Part shown: in pieces, positions 16,564 through 27,316 of the stretch
How positions within the stretch are numbered: the stretch's first letter is position 1
Layout of the letters: every line of letters starts with the position of its first letter
Origin: Microbacterium sp. STN6
GTDB taxonomy: Bacteria; Actinomycetota; Actinomycetes; Actinomycetales; Microbacteriaceae
Assembly (NCBI RefSeq): GCF_026410545.1
Contig: NZ_JAPMIT010000002.1
Span: 496,001 to 560,000, forward strand
DNA length: 64,000 nt
Direction of reading: 5' to 3'
The notes under the pieces: model-generated
Seen by the model: the letters and a program-made list of their open reading frames with translations, nothing else
The model's database searches: none
Told to the model about the DNA's origin: nothing
Program-made: the position numbers and the translations under genes

Positions 16564-17184
16564 TTACATTCGCGCGGCCCACTCCGACACGACGGATGCC
16601 GCCGTCTGCTGCACCTGCTCGCTTGTCGGGCCGGGCTCGGGTACGAAGGCGGCGCGGCGGTAGAACTCGAGCTCGCGGATCGACTCGAGGATGTCGGCGA
16701 GCGCGCGGTGGCCGCCGTCTTTCGCCGGGGCGTTGAAGTAGATGCGCGGATACCAGCGGCGTGCGAGTTCCTTGATGGATGACACGTCGACGTTGCGGTA
16801 GTGCAGGTGCCCATCGACCCGAGGCATGAATTTCGCGATGAACGCCCGGTCTGTGCCGATCGTGTTGCCGGCGAGCGGAGCCTGCTTGCCCTCAGGCACG
16901 AACTTCAGAATGTACTCGTGCACCTGGTACTCGGCGTCGGCGAGGCTCACGCCGTTCGGGATCTCCTCGATGAGCCCGCTCGTCGTGTGCATCTGGCGCA
17001 CGAAGTCGCCCATATGCGCCAGCGCAGTGTCATTCGGTTTGATGACCACGTTCAGCCCGGGGTCGAGCACGGTGAGGTCGAAGTCGGTGATGACCACCGC
17101 GATCTCGACAAGCTCGTCGACCTCGAGGTCGAGCCCGGTCATTTCGCAGTCGATCCAGACCAGTCGATCCGAGGAAGATGCCAT
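16564..17184 (-). CDS. orn: Oligoribonuclease
   Basis: The 206-residue DEDDh exonuclease degrades two- to five-nucleotide RNAs, including pGpG, to mononucleotides. The first acidic motif is [21 protein letters not shown] near 9-29, with D12 and E14; the middle motif includes [15 protein letters not shown]; and the last is [16 protein letters not shown] with the catalytic His and Asp. Length matches the family. It is followed by tRNA-His on the same strand and faces tRNA-Arg on the other. Confidence 0.97.
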   Translation of the reverse strand: MASSSDRLVWIDCEMTGLDLEVDELVEIAVVITDFDLTVLDPGLNVVIKPNDTALAHMGDFVRQMHTTSGLIEEIPNGVSLADAEYQVHEYILKFVPEGKQAPLAGNTIGTDRAFIAKFMPRVDGHLHYRNVDVSSIKELARRWYPRIYFNAPAKDGGHRALADILESIRELEFYRRAAFVPEPGPTSEQVQQTAASVVSEWAARM

Positions 17185-17304
17185 GCGAGAAGTCTACTTG
17201 CCGCCTCGGACACTCCTGTCGGGGCCCGCGAATCTGCTGCACAGCGGTGCGCACGGGGCACCTCTCCGCAACGCATGCCTCCTGTATCGTGGAGACGTTG
17301 TTCG

Positions 17305-17377
<73 letters not shown>

Positions 17378-17399
17378 CAACGGCTGCCGCTGGGCGTCT

Positions 17400-18839
17400 C
17401 TAGCCTCGGGGGCCCGGAGCCGCCGACGGGCGGCGACGCATCCGCCCCATCATGCCGCCGCGGCCGCGCTGAGGCACACGCTGGCGGCTCGCGGTTCGTG
17501 CCACGCGCACCTCCCGCTGCTGCCGGGGCACGATGCGTACGAACGGGTCGCGGCGCTTCAGGCTCACGCGGATGCCGAGGTGCCCGCGCCGGGCGAGCGC
17601 GACGGCGATCACGATTGCCGCGACCGCCGGCAGTGCACCGGAGGCGAACATGGCCGCGTGCGGTCCGAACTGCTCGACCGCCCAGCCCATGACCGGGCCG
17701 CCGAGAGCCTGGCCGCCCAGCAGCACCAGGATGTACAGCGACATGACGCGCCCGCGGATGCGCACGTTCGACGACATCTGCACGAGCGAGTTGGCGCCCG
17801 TGATGAACAGCAGGTTCGCGAACCCGTTGGCGATCAGCACGACCGCGAATGTCAGCTCGTTGGGCGCGAGCGCCGCGACGAGCTGAATGACGCCGAGGGC
17901 CGCCGCACCCAGAATGATGGTGCGCAGCCGAATGGACAGGCGCCTCGTCGAGGCGAGCGCCCCCACGAACGCGCCCGCGGCGACGAGGGCGTTGAACATG
18001 CCGTAGCCGCCCGCGCCCACGTGGTACACGTCGTTCGCGAACGACGTGAGGAACACGGGCATGCTGAACGCGAAGACCGAGAGGAAGGCGACCATGAGAA
18101 TGGTCCAGAAGATGGCCGGCTTGCTGCCGACGTATCGCATGCCCTCGACCAGCTGCCCCTTGGCTCGCGGCGCCACCGGCCCTACATGCAGTTCGGATGT
18201 GCGCAGCCTGAACAGATTGGTCACGACCACCGCGCAGCCCACGGCGTTGATCGCGAAAAGCCAGCCCGCGCCCACGAGCGTGATGAGCACACCGCCGACC
18301 GCCGGGCCGAGCAGGCCGCCCAGTTGGAAGATGGAGGAGTTGATGCTGATCGCGTTGCGCAGGTAGCGCGGCCCGACCAGCTCGTTGACGAACACCTGCC
18401 TAGCCGGGTTGTCGACGACGGTCGCCATGCCCTGCAGGAGCGCGATGATCCAGATCTGCCACACTGCGATCATGCCTGTCAGTGTGAGCACGGCGAGCGC
18501 GGCGGCGAGCAGTACAGCGGTGCTCTGCGTGCCGATCAGCAGGTTGCGCTTCGGGAAGCGGTCGGCGATGACACCACCGAACAGGCCGAGGCAGAGCATC
18601 GGCAGGAACTGCATGAACACGGTGATGCCGACGGCCGTGGCGCTACCGGTGAGCTCGAGCACGAGCCAGTCCATCGCGATGCGCTGCATCCACCCGGCCG
18701 TGTTCTGCACCAGGTTGGATGACGCGAACAGCCGATAGTTCGGCACCCTGAGGGCGACCAGCGTCTCGCGCCACGGCGGGCGGGCGCTGAGAACCGGCAT
18801 GGGGGCGGTGGCGGCGGCGTCGATGGGCGGGGGAGTCAC
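17400..18839 (-). CDS. MFS exporter (MFS_3/EntS-like)
   Basis: The 479-residue protein has 12 hydrophobic helices and the MFS loop signature FGGVIADRFPKRNLL near 85-100, together with NPARQVFVNELVGP, which is typical of the EntS-like MFS_3 exporters. The C-terminal 60 residues are basic and cytoplasmic. The GTG at 18839 is preceded by AGGAAA at a good distance; an ATG 13 codons downstream is an alternative. The gene is divergent from the LysR regulator, which may control it. The substrate is unknown but is likely a small molecule or drug. Confidence 0.88.
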   Translation of the reverse strand: MTPPPIDAAATAPMPVLSARPPWRETLVALRVPNYRLFASSNLVQNTAGWMQRIAMDWLVLELTGSATAVGITVFMQFLPMLCLGLFGGVIADRFPKRNLLIGTQSTAVLLAAALAVLTLTGMIAVWQIWIIALLQGMATVVDNPARQVFVNELVGPRYLRNAISINSSIFQLGGLLGPAVGGVLITLVGAGWLFAINAVGCAVVVTNLFRLRTSELHVGPVAPRAKGQLVEGMRYVGSKPAIFWTILMVAFLSVFAFSMPVFLTSFANDVYHVGAGGYGMFNALVAAGAFVGALASTRRLSIRLRTIILGAAALGVIQLVAALAPNELTFAVVLIANGFANLLFITGANSLVQMSSNVRIRGRVMSLYILVLLGGQALGGPVMGWAVEQFGPHAAMFASGALPAVAAIVIAVALARRGHLGIRVSLKRRDPFVRIVPRQQREVRVARTASRQRVPQRGRGGMMGRMRRRPSAAPGPRG

Positions 18840-18921
18840 GTAAGGTTTCCTGGCGAAGAGTGTCGTTGCGTATAGAGGTGTCGTACTGTCCGTGCAAACC
18901 AACGCTACGGCCCGACTCAGT

Positions 18922-18936
18922 ATTCCTGAATGAAAT
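18922..18936. promoter_or_regulatory. Possible LysR-type box between MFS and regulator genes
   Basis: The 15-base segment ATTCCTGAATGAAAT fits the loose LysR pattern ATT-N9-AAT and lies midway between the divergent MFS and LysR genes. The region is more AT-rich than its surroundings, as expected for a control region. Pattern match only. Confidence 0.3.
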
Positions 18937-18996
18937 TCGCGCTATAACTATCATTGGGTTTCGTAATGAGCCGTTTCGTGCTGAAGGGAGGCCGCC

Positions 18997-19851
18997 GTGT
19001 TTGATCCGGTGCTGCTGCGCTCGTTTCTGGCGCTCGCCGACACTCGCAGTTTCACTCGCGCCGCCGCGCAGCTCGGCATCAGCCAGCCCACGGTGAGCCA
19101 GCACGTGCGTCGGCTCGAAGACGCGGCGGGCCGCCTTTTGGTCACCCGCGACACCCGCGAGGTGCGGCTGACAGATAACGGCGACGCGATGGCGGGGTTC
19201 GCCCGCACGATCCTCGCCGCACACGCCGAGGCCGAGAGCTACTTCAGCGGTTCGGCCATGAAGGGGCGCCTCAGGTTCGGAACCGCCGACGACCTCGCGA
19301 TCACGCAGCTGCCGCGCATCCTTCGCCATTTTCGGCAGCTGCACCCGCAGATCAACCTCGAGCTCACGGTGGGTCAGAGCGGCCCGCTGCAGCGCAGGCT
19401 GAAGGGCGGCCAGCTCGACCTCATCTTCATCAAGCAGGGGCCGAGCCCCACCGAGGGCACGGTGGTCAGCCGGGACATTCTTGTGTGGGTCGGCCAGGAG
19501 AAGACCCTGATCGAGGATGCGGCGCCCGTTCCATTGGTTGCCTACCAGGCGCCGAGCATGAGCAGGCAGACCGCGATCGACGCGCTCGAGGGCGCCGGCC
19601 GCACGTGGAAGATCACGTGCAACACGCGCGACGTCAACAGCACGCTCGCGGCCGTGAGGGCGGGGCTCGGCATCGCGGTGTTCCCGCAGACCCTCATTCC
19701 CGACGATCTCGTGAAGGTCACGCGCCGCTTCGGCCTGCCGGATCTCGGCGAGATCACGTTCAGCCTGCTCGCGAACCCGTCGGCACCGAAGGAGCCGATT
19801 GAGGCTCTGACCGCGGCGATCATCCGCCGCGACCTGCGCCGCCCGGGCTGA
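18997..19851 (+). CDS. LysR-family transcriptional regulator
   Basis: The 284-residue protein has an N-terminal winged helix ([23 protein letters not shown] near residues 16-38) and a C-terminal periplasmic-binding-like effector domain. GTG start with AGGGAGG directly upstream. It is divergent from the MFS exporter gene with about 157 bases between them, a classic LysR arrangement in which the regulator binds the shared region and senses the exported or related compound. The inducer is unknown. Confidence 0.92.
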   Translation: MFDPVLLRSFLALADTRSFTRAAAQLGISQPTVSQHVRRLEDAAGRLLVTRDTREVRLTDNGDAMAGFARTILAAHAEAESYFSGSAMKGRLRFGTADDLAITQLPRILRHFRQLHPQINLELTVGQSGPLQRRLKGGQLDLIFIKQGPSPTEGTVVSRDILVWVGQEKTLIEDAAPVPLVAYQAPSMSRQTAIDALEGAGRTWKITCNTRDVNSTLAAVRAGLGIAVFPQTLIPDDLVKVTRRFGLPDLGEITFSLLANPSAPKEPIEALTAAIIRRDLRRPG

Positions 19852-19885
19852 GGCCGTGGCTGCCGCCGTTCGGTACGCTGCAGGC

Positions 19886-20719
19886 ATGCGCGAAATCCAG
19901 CAGAGAATCATCAGCGACCTGCATGTGGCACCGAGCATCGACGTGGACGCCGAGATCGAGTCGCGTGTGCTCTTCCTCGTCGAGTACGCGAAGAGCGCGG
20001 GCGCCCGCGGCTTCGTGCTCGGCATCAGCGGCGGCCAGGATTCGACGCTCGCGGGCCGGCTCTGCCAGCTCGCCGTCGACCGCATGACCGAGGCGGGAGC
20101 GGATGCCGAGTTCGTCGCCGTGCGGCTTCCCTACGCGGTGCAGCACGACGAAGACGATGCCAAACTCGCCCTGGACTTCATCTCGGCCTCGCGGGAGATC
20201 ACGTTCAACATTCAGCGCGGCGTCGACGGCATCACGGCCGAGTTCGCCGACGCCGTCGCTGAACCGATGCGCGACTTCACCAAGGGCAACGTCAAAGCAC
20301 GCGAGCGCATGATCGCCCAGTACGCCATCGCCGGCCAGCTCGGCCTGCTCGTCGTGGGCACCGACCATGCCGCCGAGGCGGTCACCGGCTTCTACACGAA
20401 GTACGGCGACGGGGCTGCCGACATCACGCCCCTCGAGGGCTTGAACAAGCGGCAGGGCCGCGAGCTGCTGAAGCGGCTCGGTGCCCCGGAGCGCCTCTAC
20501 CTGAAGGTGCCGACGGCCGACCTGCTGGATGCCCGGCCCGGGCAGACAGATGAGACCGAACTGGGCATGCGGTACGACGACATCGACGACTTCCTCGAGG
20601 GGCGCGAGATCGAGACGACCGCCGCTGCCGCGATCGAGGCGCGTTACCTCGCGACACAGCACAAGCGACGGACGCCGGTGGCTCCGTCGGACACCTGGTG
20701 GCGCCCCGCTGCGGGTTGA
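19886..20719 (+). CDS. nadE: NH3-dependent NAD+ synthetase
   Basis: The 277-residue enzyme makes NAD+ from deamido-NAD, ATP and ammonia. The PP-loop SGGQDS is at 48-53, and [19 protein letters not shown] and [13 protein letters not shown] are the substrate-binding stretches. It has the short ammonia-dependent architecture with no nitrilase/glutaminase domain. The start at 19886 lies 34 bases after the LysR stop. The stop codon and last codons sit inside a dispersed inverted repeat. Confidence 0.96.
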   Translation: MREIQQRIISDLHVAPSIDVDAEIESRVLFLVEYAKSAGARGFVLGISGGQDSTLAGRLCQLAVDRMTEAGADAEFVAVRLPYAVQHDEDDAKLALDFISASREITFNIQRGVDGITAEFADAVAEPMRDFTKGNVKARERMIAQYAIAGQLGLLVVGTDHAAEAVTGFYTKYGDGAADITPLEGLNKRQGRELLKRLGAPERLYLKVPTADLLDARPGQTDETELGMRYDDIDDFLEGREIETTAAAAIEARYLATQHKRRTPVAPSDTWWRPAAG

Positions 20720-20796
20720 GGAGCGCGCAGCGCGTCTCGAAACCCAGATGCTCGACGGGGTTTCGAGACGGCCGTTACGCGGCCTCCTCAACCGGC
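20711..20796. repeat. Dispersed inverted repeat, copy 1
   Basis: Left arm GCGGGTTGAGGAGCG...GTCTCGAAACCC (20711-20745) is complementary, with an imperfect centre, to right arm GGGTTTCGAGACGGCC...CCTCCTCAACCGGC (20758-20796). It overlaps the nadE stop codon and ends at the 3' end of the convergent gene. A related copy occurs at 43775-43866. Confidence 0.85.
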
Positions 20797-20797
20797 C

Positions 20798-21478
20798 TTA
20801 GTCGTTCGACGGGCCCGTCGGCCGCAGTCCCGGGTTCGCGGATGCGGCGGAGACGGGCTCGGGCACCGGCGCGACGGCGGTGTAGTCGGTCGCGGCGGGC
20901 GCCGCATCCGACTCGTACTTCTGGTGGTGCTGTTGGGCGACCCACGCGTCCTGCTGGGCCAGCAGCGAGCGCTCGGTGTCGGTGTTGTCGTAGCGCCACC
21001 GGTCGAGGTCGGCCTGGAACACGCGGCGGGCCTTGGCCGGGCGCATCTGCCAGTCGATGAGTCGCTCGCGGAACTCGGCGATGGCCGGGTCGAGCTGGTA
21101 GCCGAACGTGGCGGAGTTGCGCTTCATCTCGGCGAGCTGGTGCGACGCCCAGTTCGCCGCCGTGCCCGCGCCGCGGATGGGCAGCAGGCGCACGAGCGTG
21201 TCCGCCTGTCCCACGGCGCGGTCGGAGAGCACCTGCTCCTGTGGTGTCAGCGAGTTCCAGACGGACGCCTCGGTCGCCGCGTCGACCAGCGTCGCGATGG
21301 CCGACGCCTTCTGCGCCCGTTCGGTGTGCGCGAGCATCGAGCGCACCGTGCCGCGGGAGATCCAGGCGGCAAGGAGCCCCGAGACGATGATCGCGACGGC
21401 CAGCACCACGGCGCTGAAGACCACGGGCTGTGCGTCGGTTGAGGTGAACCAGTCGAAGAAGTCATTGAGCCACTGCAT
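20798..21478 (-). CDS. Hypothetical membrane-anchored protein
   Basis: The 226-residue product has one N-terminal membrane helix at about 19-41, followed by a mostly helical cytoplasmic region (HTERAQKASAIATLVDAATEASVW; IAEFRERLIDWQMRPAKARR) and a Pro/Ala-rich tail. It matches conserved Microbacteriaceae proteins with no assigned function. It lies downstream of the aldo/keto reductase gene, separated from it by a hairpin terminator. Gene calling is supported by codon use and a clear ATG. Confidence 0.7.
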   Translation of the reverse strand: MQWLNDFFDWFTSTDAQPVVFSAVVLAVAIIVSGLLAAWISRGTVRSMLAHTERAQKASAIATLVDAATEASVWNSLTPQEQVLSDRAVGQADTLVRLLPIRGAGTAANWASHQLAEMKRNSATFGYQLDPAIAEFRERLIDWQMRPAKARRVFQADLDRWRYDNTDTERSLLAQQDAWVAQQHHQKYESDAAPAATDYTAVAPVPEPVSAASANPGLRPTGPSND

Positions 21479-21526
21479 GGCGGCATGCTAACCCGGCCGA
21501 GCACCTGCGGTGCCGCGCGTCGTGCG

Positions 21527-21563
21527 CGCGTTGCGAAACCCGTCTCACGAGTTTCGCAACGCG
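21527..21563. terminator. Perfect 13-bp hairpin downstream of aldo/keto reductase
   Basis: Arms CGCGTTGCGAAAC (21527-21539) and GTTTCGCAACGCG (21551-21563) are perfectly complementary around an 11-base loop. It lies just after the reductase stop on the minus strand and would end that transcript. No U-tract follows, so it may act as a rho-assisted or mRNA-stabilising hairpin. Confidence 0.7.
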
Positions 21564-21576
21564 GCGCGGCGCCCTG

Positions 21577-22584
21577 TCAGTTGCGGCCGGTGCCGTCGAT
21601 CGCGAACCGGTCGATCGCCGCGATCTCCTCGTCGCTGAGCGGCTGCGCCTCCAGCGCCGCGACGTTCTGCTCCAGCTGCGCCACGCTCGAGGCGCCGATG
21701 AGTGCACTCGTGATCTGCGGATGCCGCAGCACCCATGTCAGGGCGAGCTGTGCGAGCGACTGGCCACGCGCATCCGCTATGTCGTTCAGGCCACGCGCGC
21801 GCTCGAGGTACGTCTCGCTGATCTGTGACTCGTTCAGGAACCGGCTTGTGGCCGCGCGCGAGTCGGCGGGTACGGATCCGCTCAGGTAACGGTCGGTGAG
21901 CAGGCCCTGTGCGAGCGGCGAGTAGACGATGCCGCCCGCACCGACCTCGTCGAGCACAGGAAGCAGGCCGTGCTCGACGTGGCGGTTGAACATGGAGTAG
22001 CTGGGCTGGTGGATCGTCAGCGGCACGTTGAACTGCTTGAGCGCGGCTGCGGCTGCCCTCGTCTGCTCGGGGCTGTAGTTCGAAATGCCGACGTACAGGG
22101 CTTTGCCCTGCTGCACGGCACTGGCGAGGGCGCCCATGGTCTCTTCGATGGGCGTCTCGGGGTCGGGCCGGTGCGAGTAGAAGATGTCGACGTAGTCGAG
22201 GCCGAGTCTCGCGAGGCTCGCGTCGAGCGAGGCGAGCAGGTACTTGCGTGAGCCGAAGTCGCCGTACGGGCCCGGCCACATGTCGTAGCCCGCCTTGCTC
22301 GAGATGATGAGCTCGTCGCGCCATGGCCGCAGATCTTCACTGAAGATGCGCCCGAAGTTGGTCTCAGCGCTCCCGGGAGGCGGGCCGTAGTTGTTCGCGA
22401 GGTCGAAGTGGGTGATTCCGAGGTCGAACGCGCGCCGCACGATGGCTCGTTGCGTGTCCACGGGCCTGCCGTGACCGAAGTTGTGCCACAGGCCGAGTGA
22501 GAGCTCAGGTAGTTTCAGCCCGCTCCTTCCGGATCGGCGGTAGGTCATCGTCTCGTAGCGGTCGTCGGCGGGAACAAATGTCAT
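21577..22584 (-). CDS. Aldo/keto reductase (YghZ/L-glyceraldehyde-3-phosphate reductase type)
   Basis: The 335-residue enzyme has the aldo/keto reductase fold. THFDLANNYGPPPGSAE supplies the D...Y pair, IISSKAGYDMWPGPYG the lysine, and IFYSHRPDPETP the histidine. The GPPPG and MWPGPYGDFGSRKYL segments are characteristic of YghZ-type enzymes that reduce methylglyoxal and similar aldehydes. The ATG at 22584 gives the usual N-terminal spacing before the YRRSGRSGLKLP motif. It is divergent from msrA, sharing a 47-base promoter region. Confidence 0.92.
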   Translation of the reverse strand: MTFVPADDRYETMTYRRSGRSGLKLPELSLGLWHNFGHGRPVDTQRAIVRRAFDLGITHFDLANNYGPPPGSAETNFGRIFSEDLRPWRDELIISSKAGYDMWPGPYGDFGSRKYLLASLDASLARLGLDYVDIFYSHRPDPETPIEETMGALASAVQQGKALYVGISNYSPEQTRAAAAALKQFNVPLTIHQPSYSMFNRHVEHGLLPVLDEVGAGGIVYSPLAQGLLTDRYLSGSVPADSRAATSRFLNESQISETYLERARGLNDIADARGQSLAQLALTWVLRHPQITSALIGASSVAQLEQNVAALEAQPLSDEEIAAIDRFAIDGTGRN

Positions 22585-22631
22585 TCCCACATCGTAGGAG
22601 CATGATGAGTCATAGAGCGAAAGGGCAACAT

Positions 22632-23156
22632 ATGCAGACCTTCTATCTCGCCGGCGGATGCTTCTGGTGTCTCGACGCCGTCTACCGCGTACTTCGTGGC
22701 GTCGACGACGTTGTCTCGGGCTACACAGGCGGAACCGTTGCGAACCCCGACTACGAGACCGTGTGCACAGGCCGCACGGGGCACGCCGAGACCGTGGCCG
22801 TCTCGTTCGACCCCGAGCAGGTGCCGGCCGAAGTCGTTCTCGACGTGTTCTTCACGCTGCACGACCCGACCCAGCTGAACCGGCAGGGCAACGACATCGG
22901 AACCCAGTACCGGTCGGCCATGTTCTACACGGACGAGGCACAGAAGGCGCTGTTCGAGGCCGCGCGCGATCGTGCCGCCGAGTGGTGGGAGGGGCAGCTC
23001 GTCACCTCGATCGAGCCGCTCGGCGACTTCTACGCCGCCGAGGAATACCACCAGGACTTCTTCGCCAAGAACCCCGGCCAGGGCTACTGCATGGCCGTGG
23101 CGCTGCCGAAGGTCAACAAGATCCGTAAGGCGTACTCGAAGTACCTCGCAGCGTAG
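22632..23156 (+). CDS. msrA: Peptide-methionine (S)-S-oxide reductase
   Basis: The 174-residue enzyme repairs oxidised methionine. The catalytic GCFWC motif has C10 as nucleophile and C13 in the second position, and the GTQYRSAMFYTDEAQ and YAAEEYHQDFFAKNP segments are typical MsrA. The ATG at 22632 follows AAAGGG. The MsrB partner is not fused or adjacent. Divergence from an aldehyde reductase gene suggests a shared oxidative or electrophile stress theme. Confidence 0.96.
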   Translation: MQTFYLAGGCFWCLDAVYRVLRGVDDVVSGYTGGTVANPDYETVCTGRTGHAETVAVSFDPEQVPAEVVLDVFFTLHDPTQLNRQGNDIGTQYRSAMFYTDEAQKALFEAARDRAAEWWEGQLVTSIEPLGDFYAAEEYHQDFFAKNPGQGYCMAVALPKVNKIRKAYSKYLAA

Positions 23157-23249
23157 GCCCCGGTCGCCGTCGCTCGGCTGCAGCCGGCGCGCCTTCTCCT
23201 CACCAGCGCCATCGACCGCGCGCGTTATGCACAGATCAGCGGATGCCGT

Positions 23250-23296
23250 CGGCGGGCCCCGCGCGCTCGGACACACTCGAGACACGGGGCCCGCCG
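23250..23296 (+). terminator. Hairpin terminator after msrA
   Basis: Arms CGGCGGGCCCCG (23250-23261) and CGGGGCCCGCCG (23285-23296) are perfect 12-bp complements with a 23-base loop, located about 95 bases after msrA and 80 bases before ssb. No U-run is seen. The rest of the 222-base gap holds no gene. Confidence 0.65.
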
Positions 23297-23378
23297 GCAA
23301 TCACCCAACGCACTGGCACACGAGCCGAGCGGGCCCCGCCCCCAGGCAGAGCGCCCGGGCGAGAGTGAGGAGACAGGC

Positions 23379-23912
23379 ATGAGTGACACAGTGACGGTGA
23401 CCGGCGTGGTTGCAAGCGACGTGAGTCTGACGGTGGCGGGTGAGGGGCTGCACATCGCCCGCTTCCGGCTCGCCTCAACGCAGCGCAGGCGCAACAAATC
23501 GAGCGGTGAATGGGAGGACGGGCCGACGAACTGGTACGGCGTCAGCGCCTTCCGCCGACTCGCTGACAACTCGGCGACGTCGCTCGTCAAGGGCGAGCGT
23601 GTGGTCGTGACCGGCCGCCTGCGCGTTCGCGAGTGGGAGACCGAAGGAAGGAAGGGAACGGCGATCGAAATCGATGCCGACGCCATCGGGCACGACCTCA
23701 ATTGGGGCACCACGGGCCTGACGAAGTCGAAGCCAAAGGGCCAGAGCGACGCCGGCGGCTCTGACGACGGCAGCCCAGTCGCTGACGGCGCGCTCGATGA
23801 CGACACTGAGGAGGCAGAGGCCGACACTGGCGTCTCAGGCGGCGACTCCTTCCTGCCGCAGGGCGACGCGTCGGGGTGGGCGGTCACCGAGCCTGTCGCG
23901 GCCGGGTCCTAG
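23379..23912 (+). CDS. ssb: Single-stranded DNA-binding protein (accessory type)
   Basis: The 177-residue protein has one OB-fold (residues about 3-105) with the SSB pattern VTVTGVVASDVSL, HIARFRLASTQRRRNK, WYGVSAFRRLADN and LVKGERVVVTGRLRVREWE. The tail is acidic and ends GWAVTEPVAAGS instead of the usual DDDIPF tip that recruits partner proteins. This, and the location away from rpsF/rpsR, marks it as a secondary SSB-like protein. The ATG follows GTGAGGAGACAGG. Confidence 0.88.
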   Translation: MSDTVTVTGVVASDVSLTVAGEGLHIARFRLASTQRRRNKSSGEWEDGPTNWYGVSAFRRLADNSATSLVKGERVVVTGRLRVREWETEGRKGTAIEIDADAIGHDLNWGTTGLTKSKPKGQSDAGGSDDGSPVADGALDDDTEEAEADTGVSGGDSFLPQGDASGWAVTEPVAAGS

Positions 23913-23962
23913 ACTCGACTCGCGCCGTGTGGCAGACGCCGCGCGCGGAAAGGGATCGAGCG

Positions 23963-24454
23963 ATGCCACGTGTCCGTGTAGTCGCGGCGCTCGCCGCGGC
24001 CGCCGTCGCGACGCTCGCCCTCTCTGCGTGCACGGGTTCCGGCGAACCGGCTGCCTCTCACACCGCCACGGCGCCGGCGAGCGAGGGTGCGTCCGCGCCC
24101 ACCTCCACACCAGCAGCCGAGGCGCAGCTTCGGCCCCGGCTGAGCGCCGAGGAGAACCTGGCCTTCTTCGACCAGGTGAACAGAGGCGTCATCGCCGCCG
24201 ATTCCGCGCCGGGGGGCAGAGATTTCGTCGATGCGCTCGTCTCCGCGGGGTTCGACAAGGAAGACATGCAGGTGACGCCCGATCGCACGACGATCGACCT
24301 CGCGGTGGGCTCCGTTCAGTTCTCGGTGCGGTTCAATGGCGATTGCCTCATCGGGCAGTACGGAGCCGACGGGGTCGGTTACCACAGCATGGTGACGCCG
24401 CTGCTTTCCACCGGCAACTGCCTGATCGGCAAGACGCGAACCATCGACTGGTGA
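23963..24454 (+). CDS. DUF6993-like lipoprotein
   Basis: The 163-residue product has a lipoprotein signal: basic start, hydrophobic core and lipobox LSAC with C23, then a Ser/Ala/Thr-rich linker. The globular part (LSAEENLAFFDQVNRGVIAAD; FVDALVSAGFDKEDMQVT; NGDCLIGQYGADGVGY) resembles the DUF6993 family of Microbacteriaceae. It is probably anchored on the outside of the membrane. The ATG at 23963 was chosen for the signal peptide. Function unknown. Confidence 0.75.
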   Translation: MPRVRVVAALAAAAVATLALSACTGSGEPAASHTATAPASEGASAPTSTPAAEAQLRPRLSAEENLAFFDQVNRGVIAADSAPGGRDFVDALVSAGFDKEDMQVTPDRTTIDLAVGSVQFSVRFNGDCLIGQYGADGVGYHSMVTPLLSTGNCLIGKTRTIDW

Positions 24455-24539
24455 CACTCCGTGGTCGCCCCTAACGCCCCGGCACGGCGCGATCGCCGCT
24501 CGATGAGGGCCGCCGCCTGCGCCACGTAGACTGGGGCGC

Positions 24540-26222
<1,683 letters not shown>

Positions 26223-26231
26223 GCGCTCACG

Positions 26232-26726
26232 GTGACGCGACTGCACGTGCCCATCCCGCTGCGTTGGAGCGACTTCGACGCGTACGGGCACGTGAACAAC
26301 GCCGAGATGCTTCGGCTGTTCGAGGAGGCGCGCATCCATGCCTTCTGGGCAGACGAGGAAGGCGGCGACCCCGGCGCAGACGCACTCGGCACCCCGCTGA
26401 CGACGCGCGTGCTCGACGGCAGGCCCGGCGCCGACACGCTCACCCTCATCGCCAAACAGACCATCGAGTACCTGCTGCCGATTCCGTACATGACCAGGCC
26501 CATCGACGTGCAGCTGTGGCTGGGCAGGCTGGGCGGGGCGAGCCTCGAGGTCTGCTACGAGGTGCACTCGCCGGTCGGCTCGGACGACGACCTGCTGTAC
26601 GCGAAGGCGTCCACCACAATCGTGCTCGTCGACGCGCAGAGCCAGCGGCCGCGGCGCATCACCGAGATCGAGCGGGCCGCCTGGCAGCCGCACGTGGGCG
26701 AGCCGGTGCAGTTCTCCCGGCGCTGA
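26232..26726 (+). CDS. Hot-dog acyl-CoA thioesterase
   Basis: The 164-residue protein is a 4HBT-type hot-dog thioesterase. The catalytic-site signature RWSDFDAYGHVNNAEMLRL is near residues 11-29, with the aspartate and the HVNN block seen in 4-hydroxybenzoyl-CoA-type enzymes. It would hydrolyse an acyl-CoA, possibly in fatty-acid metabolism. GTG start 10 bases after ettA, so they may be co-transcribed. The substrate is unknown. Confidence 0.88.
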   Translation: MTRLHVPIPLRWSDFDAYGHVNNAEMLRLFEEARIHAFWADEEGGDPGADALGTPLTTRVLDGRPGADTLTLIAKQTIEYLLPIPYMTRPIDVQLWLGRLGGASLEVCYEVHSPVGSDDDLLYAKASTTIVLVDAQSQRPRRITEIERAAWQPHVGEPVQFSRR

Positions 26727-26735
26727 CTCGCCGCA

Positions 26736-27209
26736 CTATTTCGAGACGGTCACGGCCGTTGTCACAAGATCTCCCTCGACCGAGATTGTGAGCGGATGCA
26801 GCGGGGCCGGCGCCGGCCCCTGAATGACCGCGCCCGTGGCCGCCCGGTACCGGGAGCCGTGGCACGGGCAGTCGAACTCATTGCCGGCGGGCGCGACCAC
26901 GCAGCCCTGATGCGTGCAGATCGCGCTGAACGCCACCACGGTTCCCTTCTTCGGCTGCGCCAGAAGCAGCGGCGCGCCGTTCAGGCTCGCGCTGATCGAG
27001 CCGCCCACCGGAATGTCGGAGACCTTCGCCAGCACACTGCGGCCGTCGGTCGTGGTGGGATTCGGCGTCGGGGCGCTGCCGCCGGCATCCGCTGTGCTCT
27101 GGCCGCCGTCCGGCGTGCACGCGGCGAGAGTGAGAACGCCGACACCGAGGGCTGCTGCCCCGGTGGAGGCGAGAACGGCGCGCCGCGTGAGCGCGGGGGA
27201 TTCGGGCAT
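26736..27209 (-). CDS. Exported Rieske [2Fe-2S] protein with Tat/lipoprotein signal
   Basis: The 157-residue protein has twin arginines R9-R10 before a hydrophobic region and a lipobox ending at C31, so it is probably Tat-exported and lipid anchored. The Rieske cluster ligands are C98 and H100 in CTHQGC and C114 and H117 in CPCHG; C103 and C116 would form the disulfide. It is not next to cytochrome bc genes, so it is a free-standing electron carrier of unknown partner. It converges on the thioesterase gene and is divergent from the anti-sigma gene. Confidence 0.92.
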   Translation of the reverse strand: MPESPALTRRAVLASTGAAALGVGVLTLAACTPDGGQSTADAGGSAPTPNPTTTDGRSVLAKVSDIPVGGSISASLNGAPLLLAQPKKGTVVAFSAICTHQGCVVAPAGNEFDCPCHGSRYRAATGAVIQGPAPAPLHPLTISVEGDLVTTAVTVSK

Positions 27210-27316
27210 GTGGGCTCCTCGTCGAAGTGCTGTCTGAACCCATCTTCCTCGTCTTGATGTGAGGGAAGTGATGAATCCGCTGCGAGGGTAGCGTGGGAAG
27301 GGGAAGGGGCATCAGG

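Noticed and set aside
20711-20796. Simple rho-independent terminator for nadE
   Set aside because: It could terminate transcription, but its length, the matching copy at 43775 and the lack of a U-tract indicate a dispersed repeat element first.
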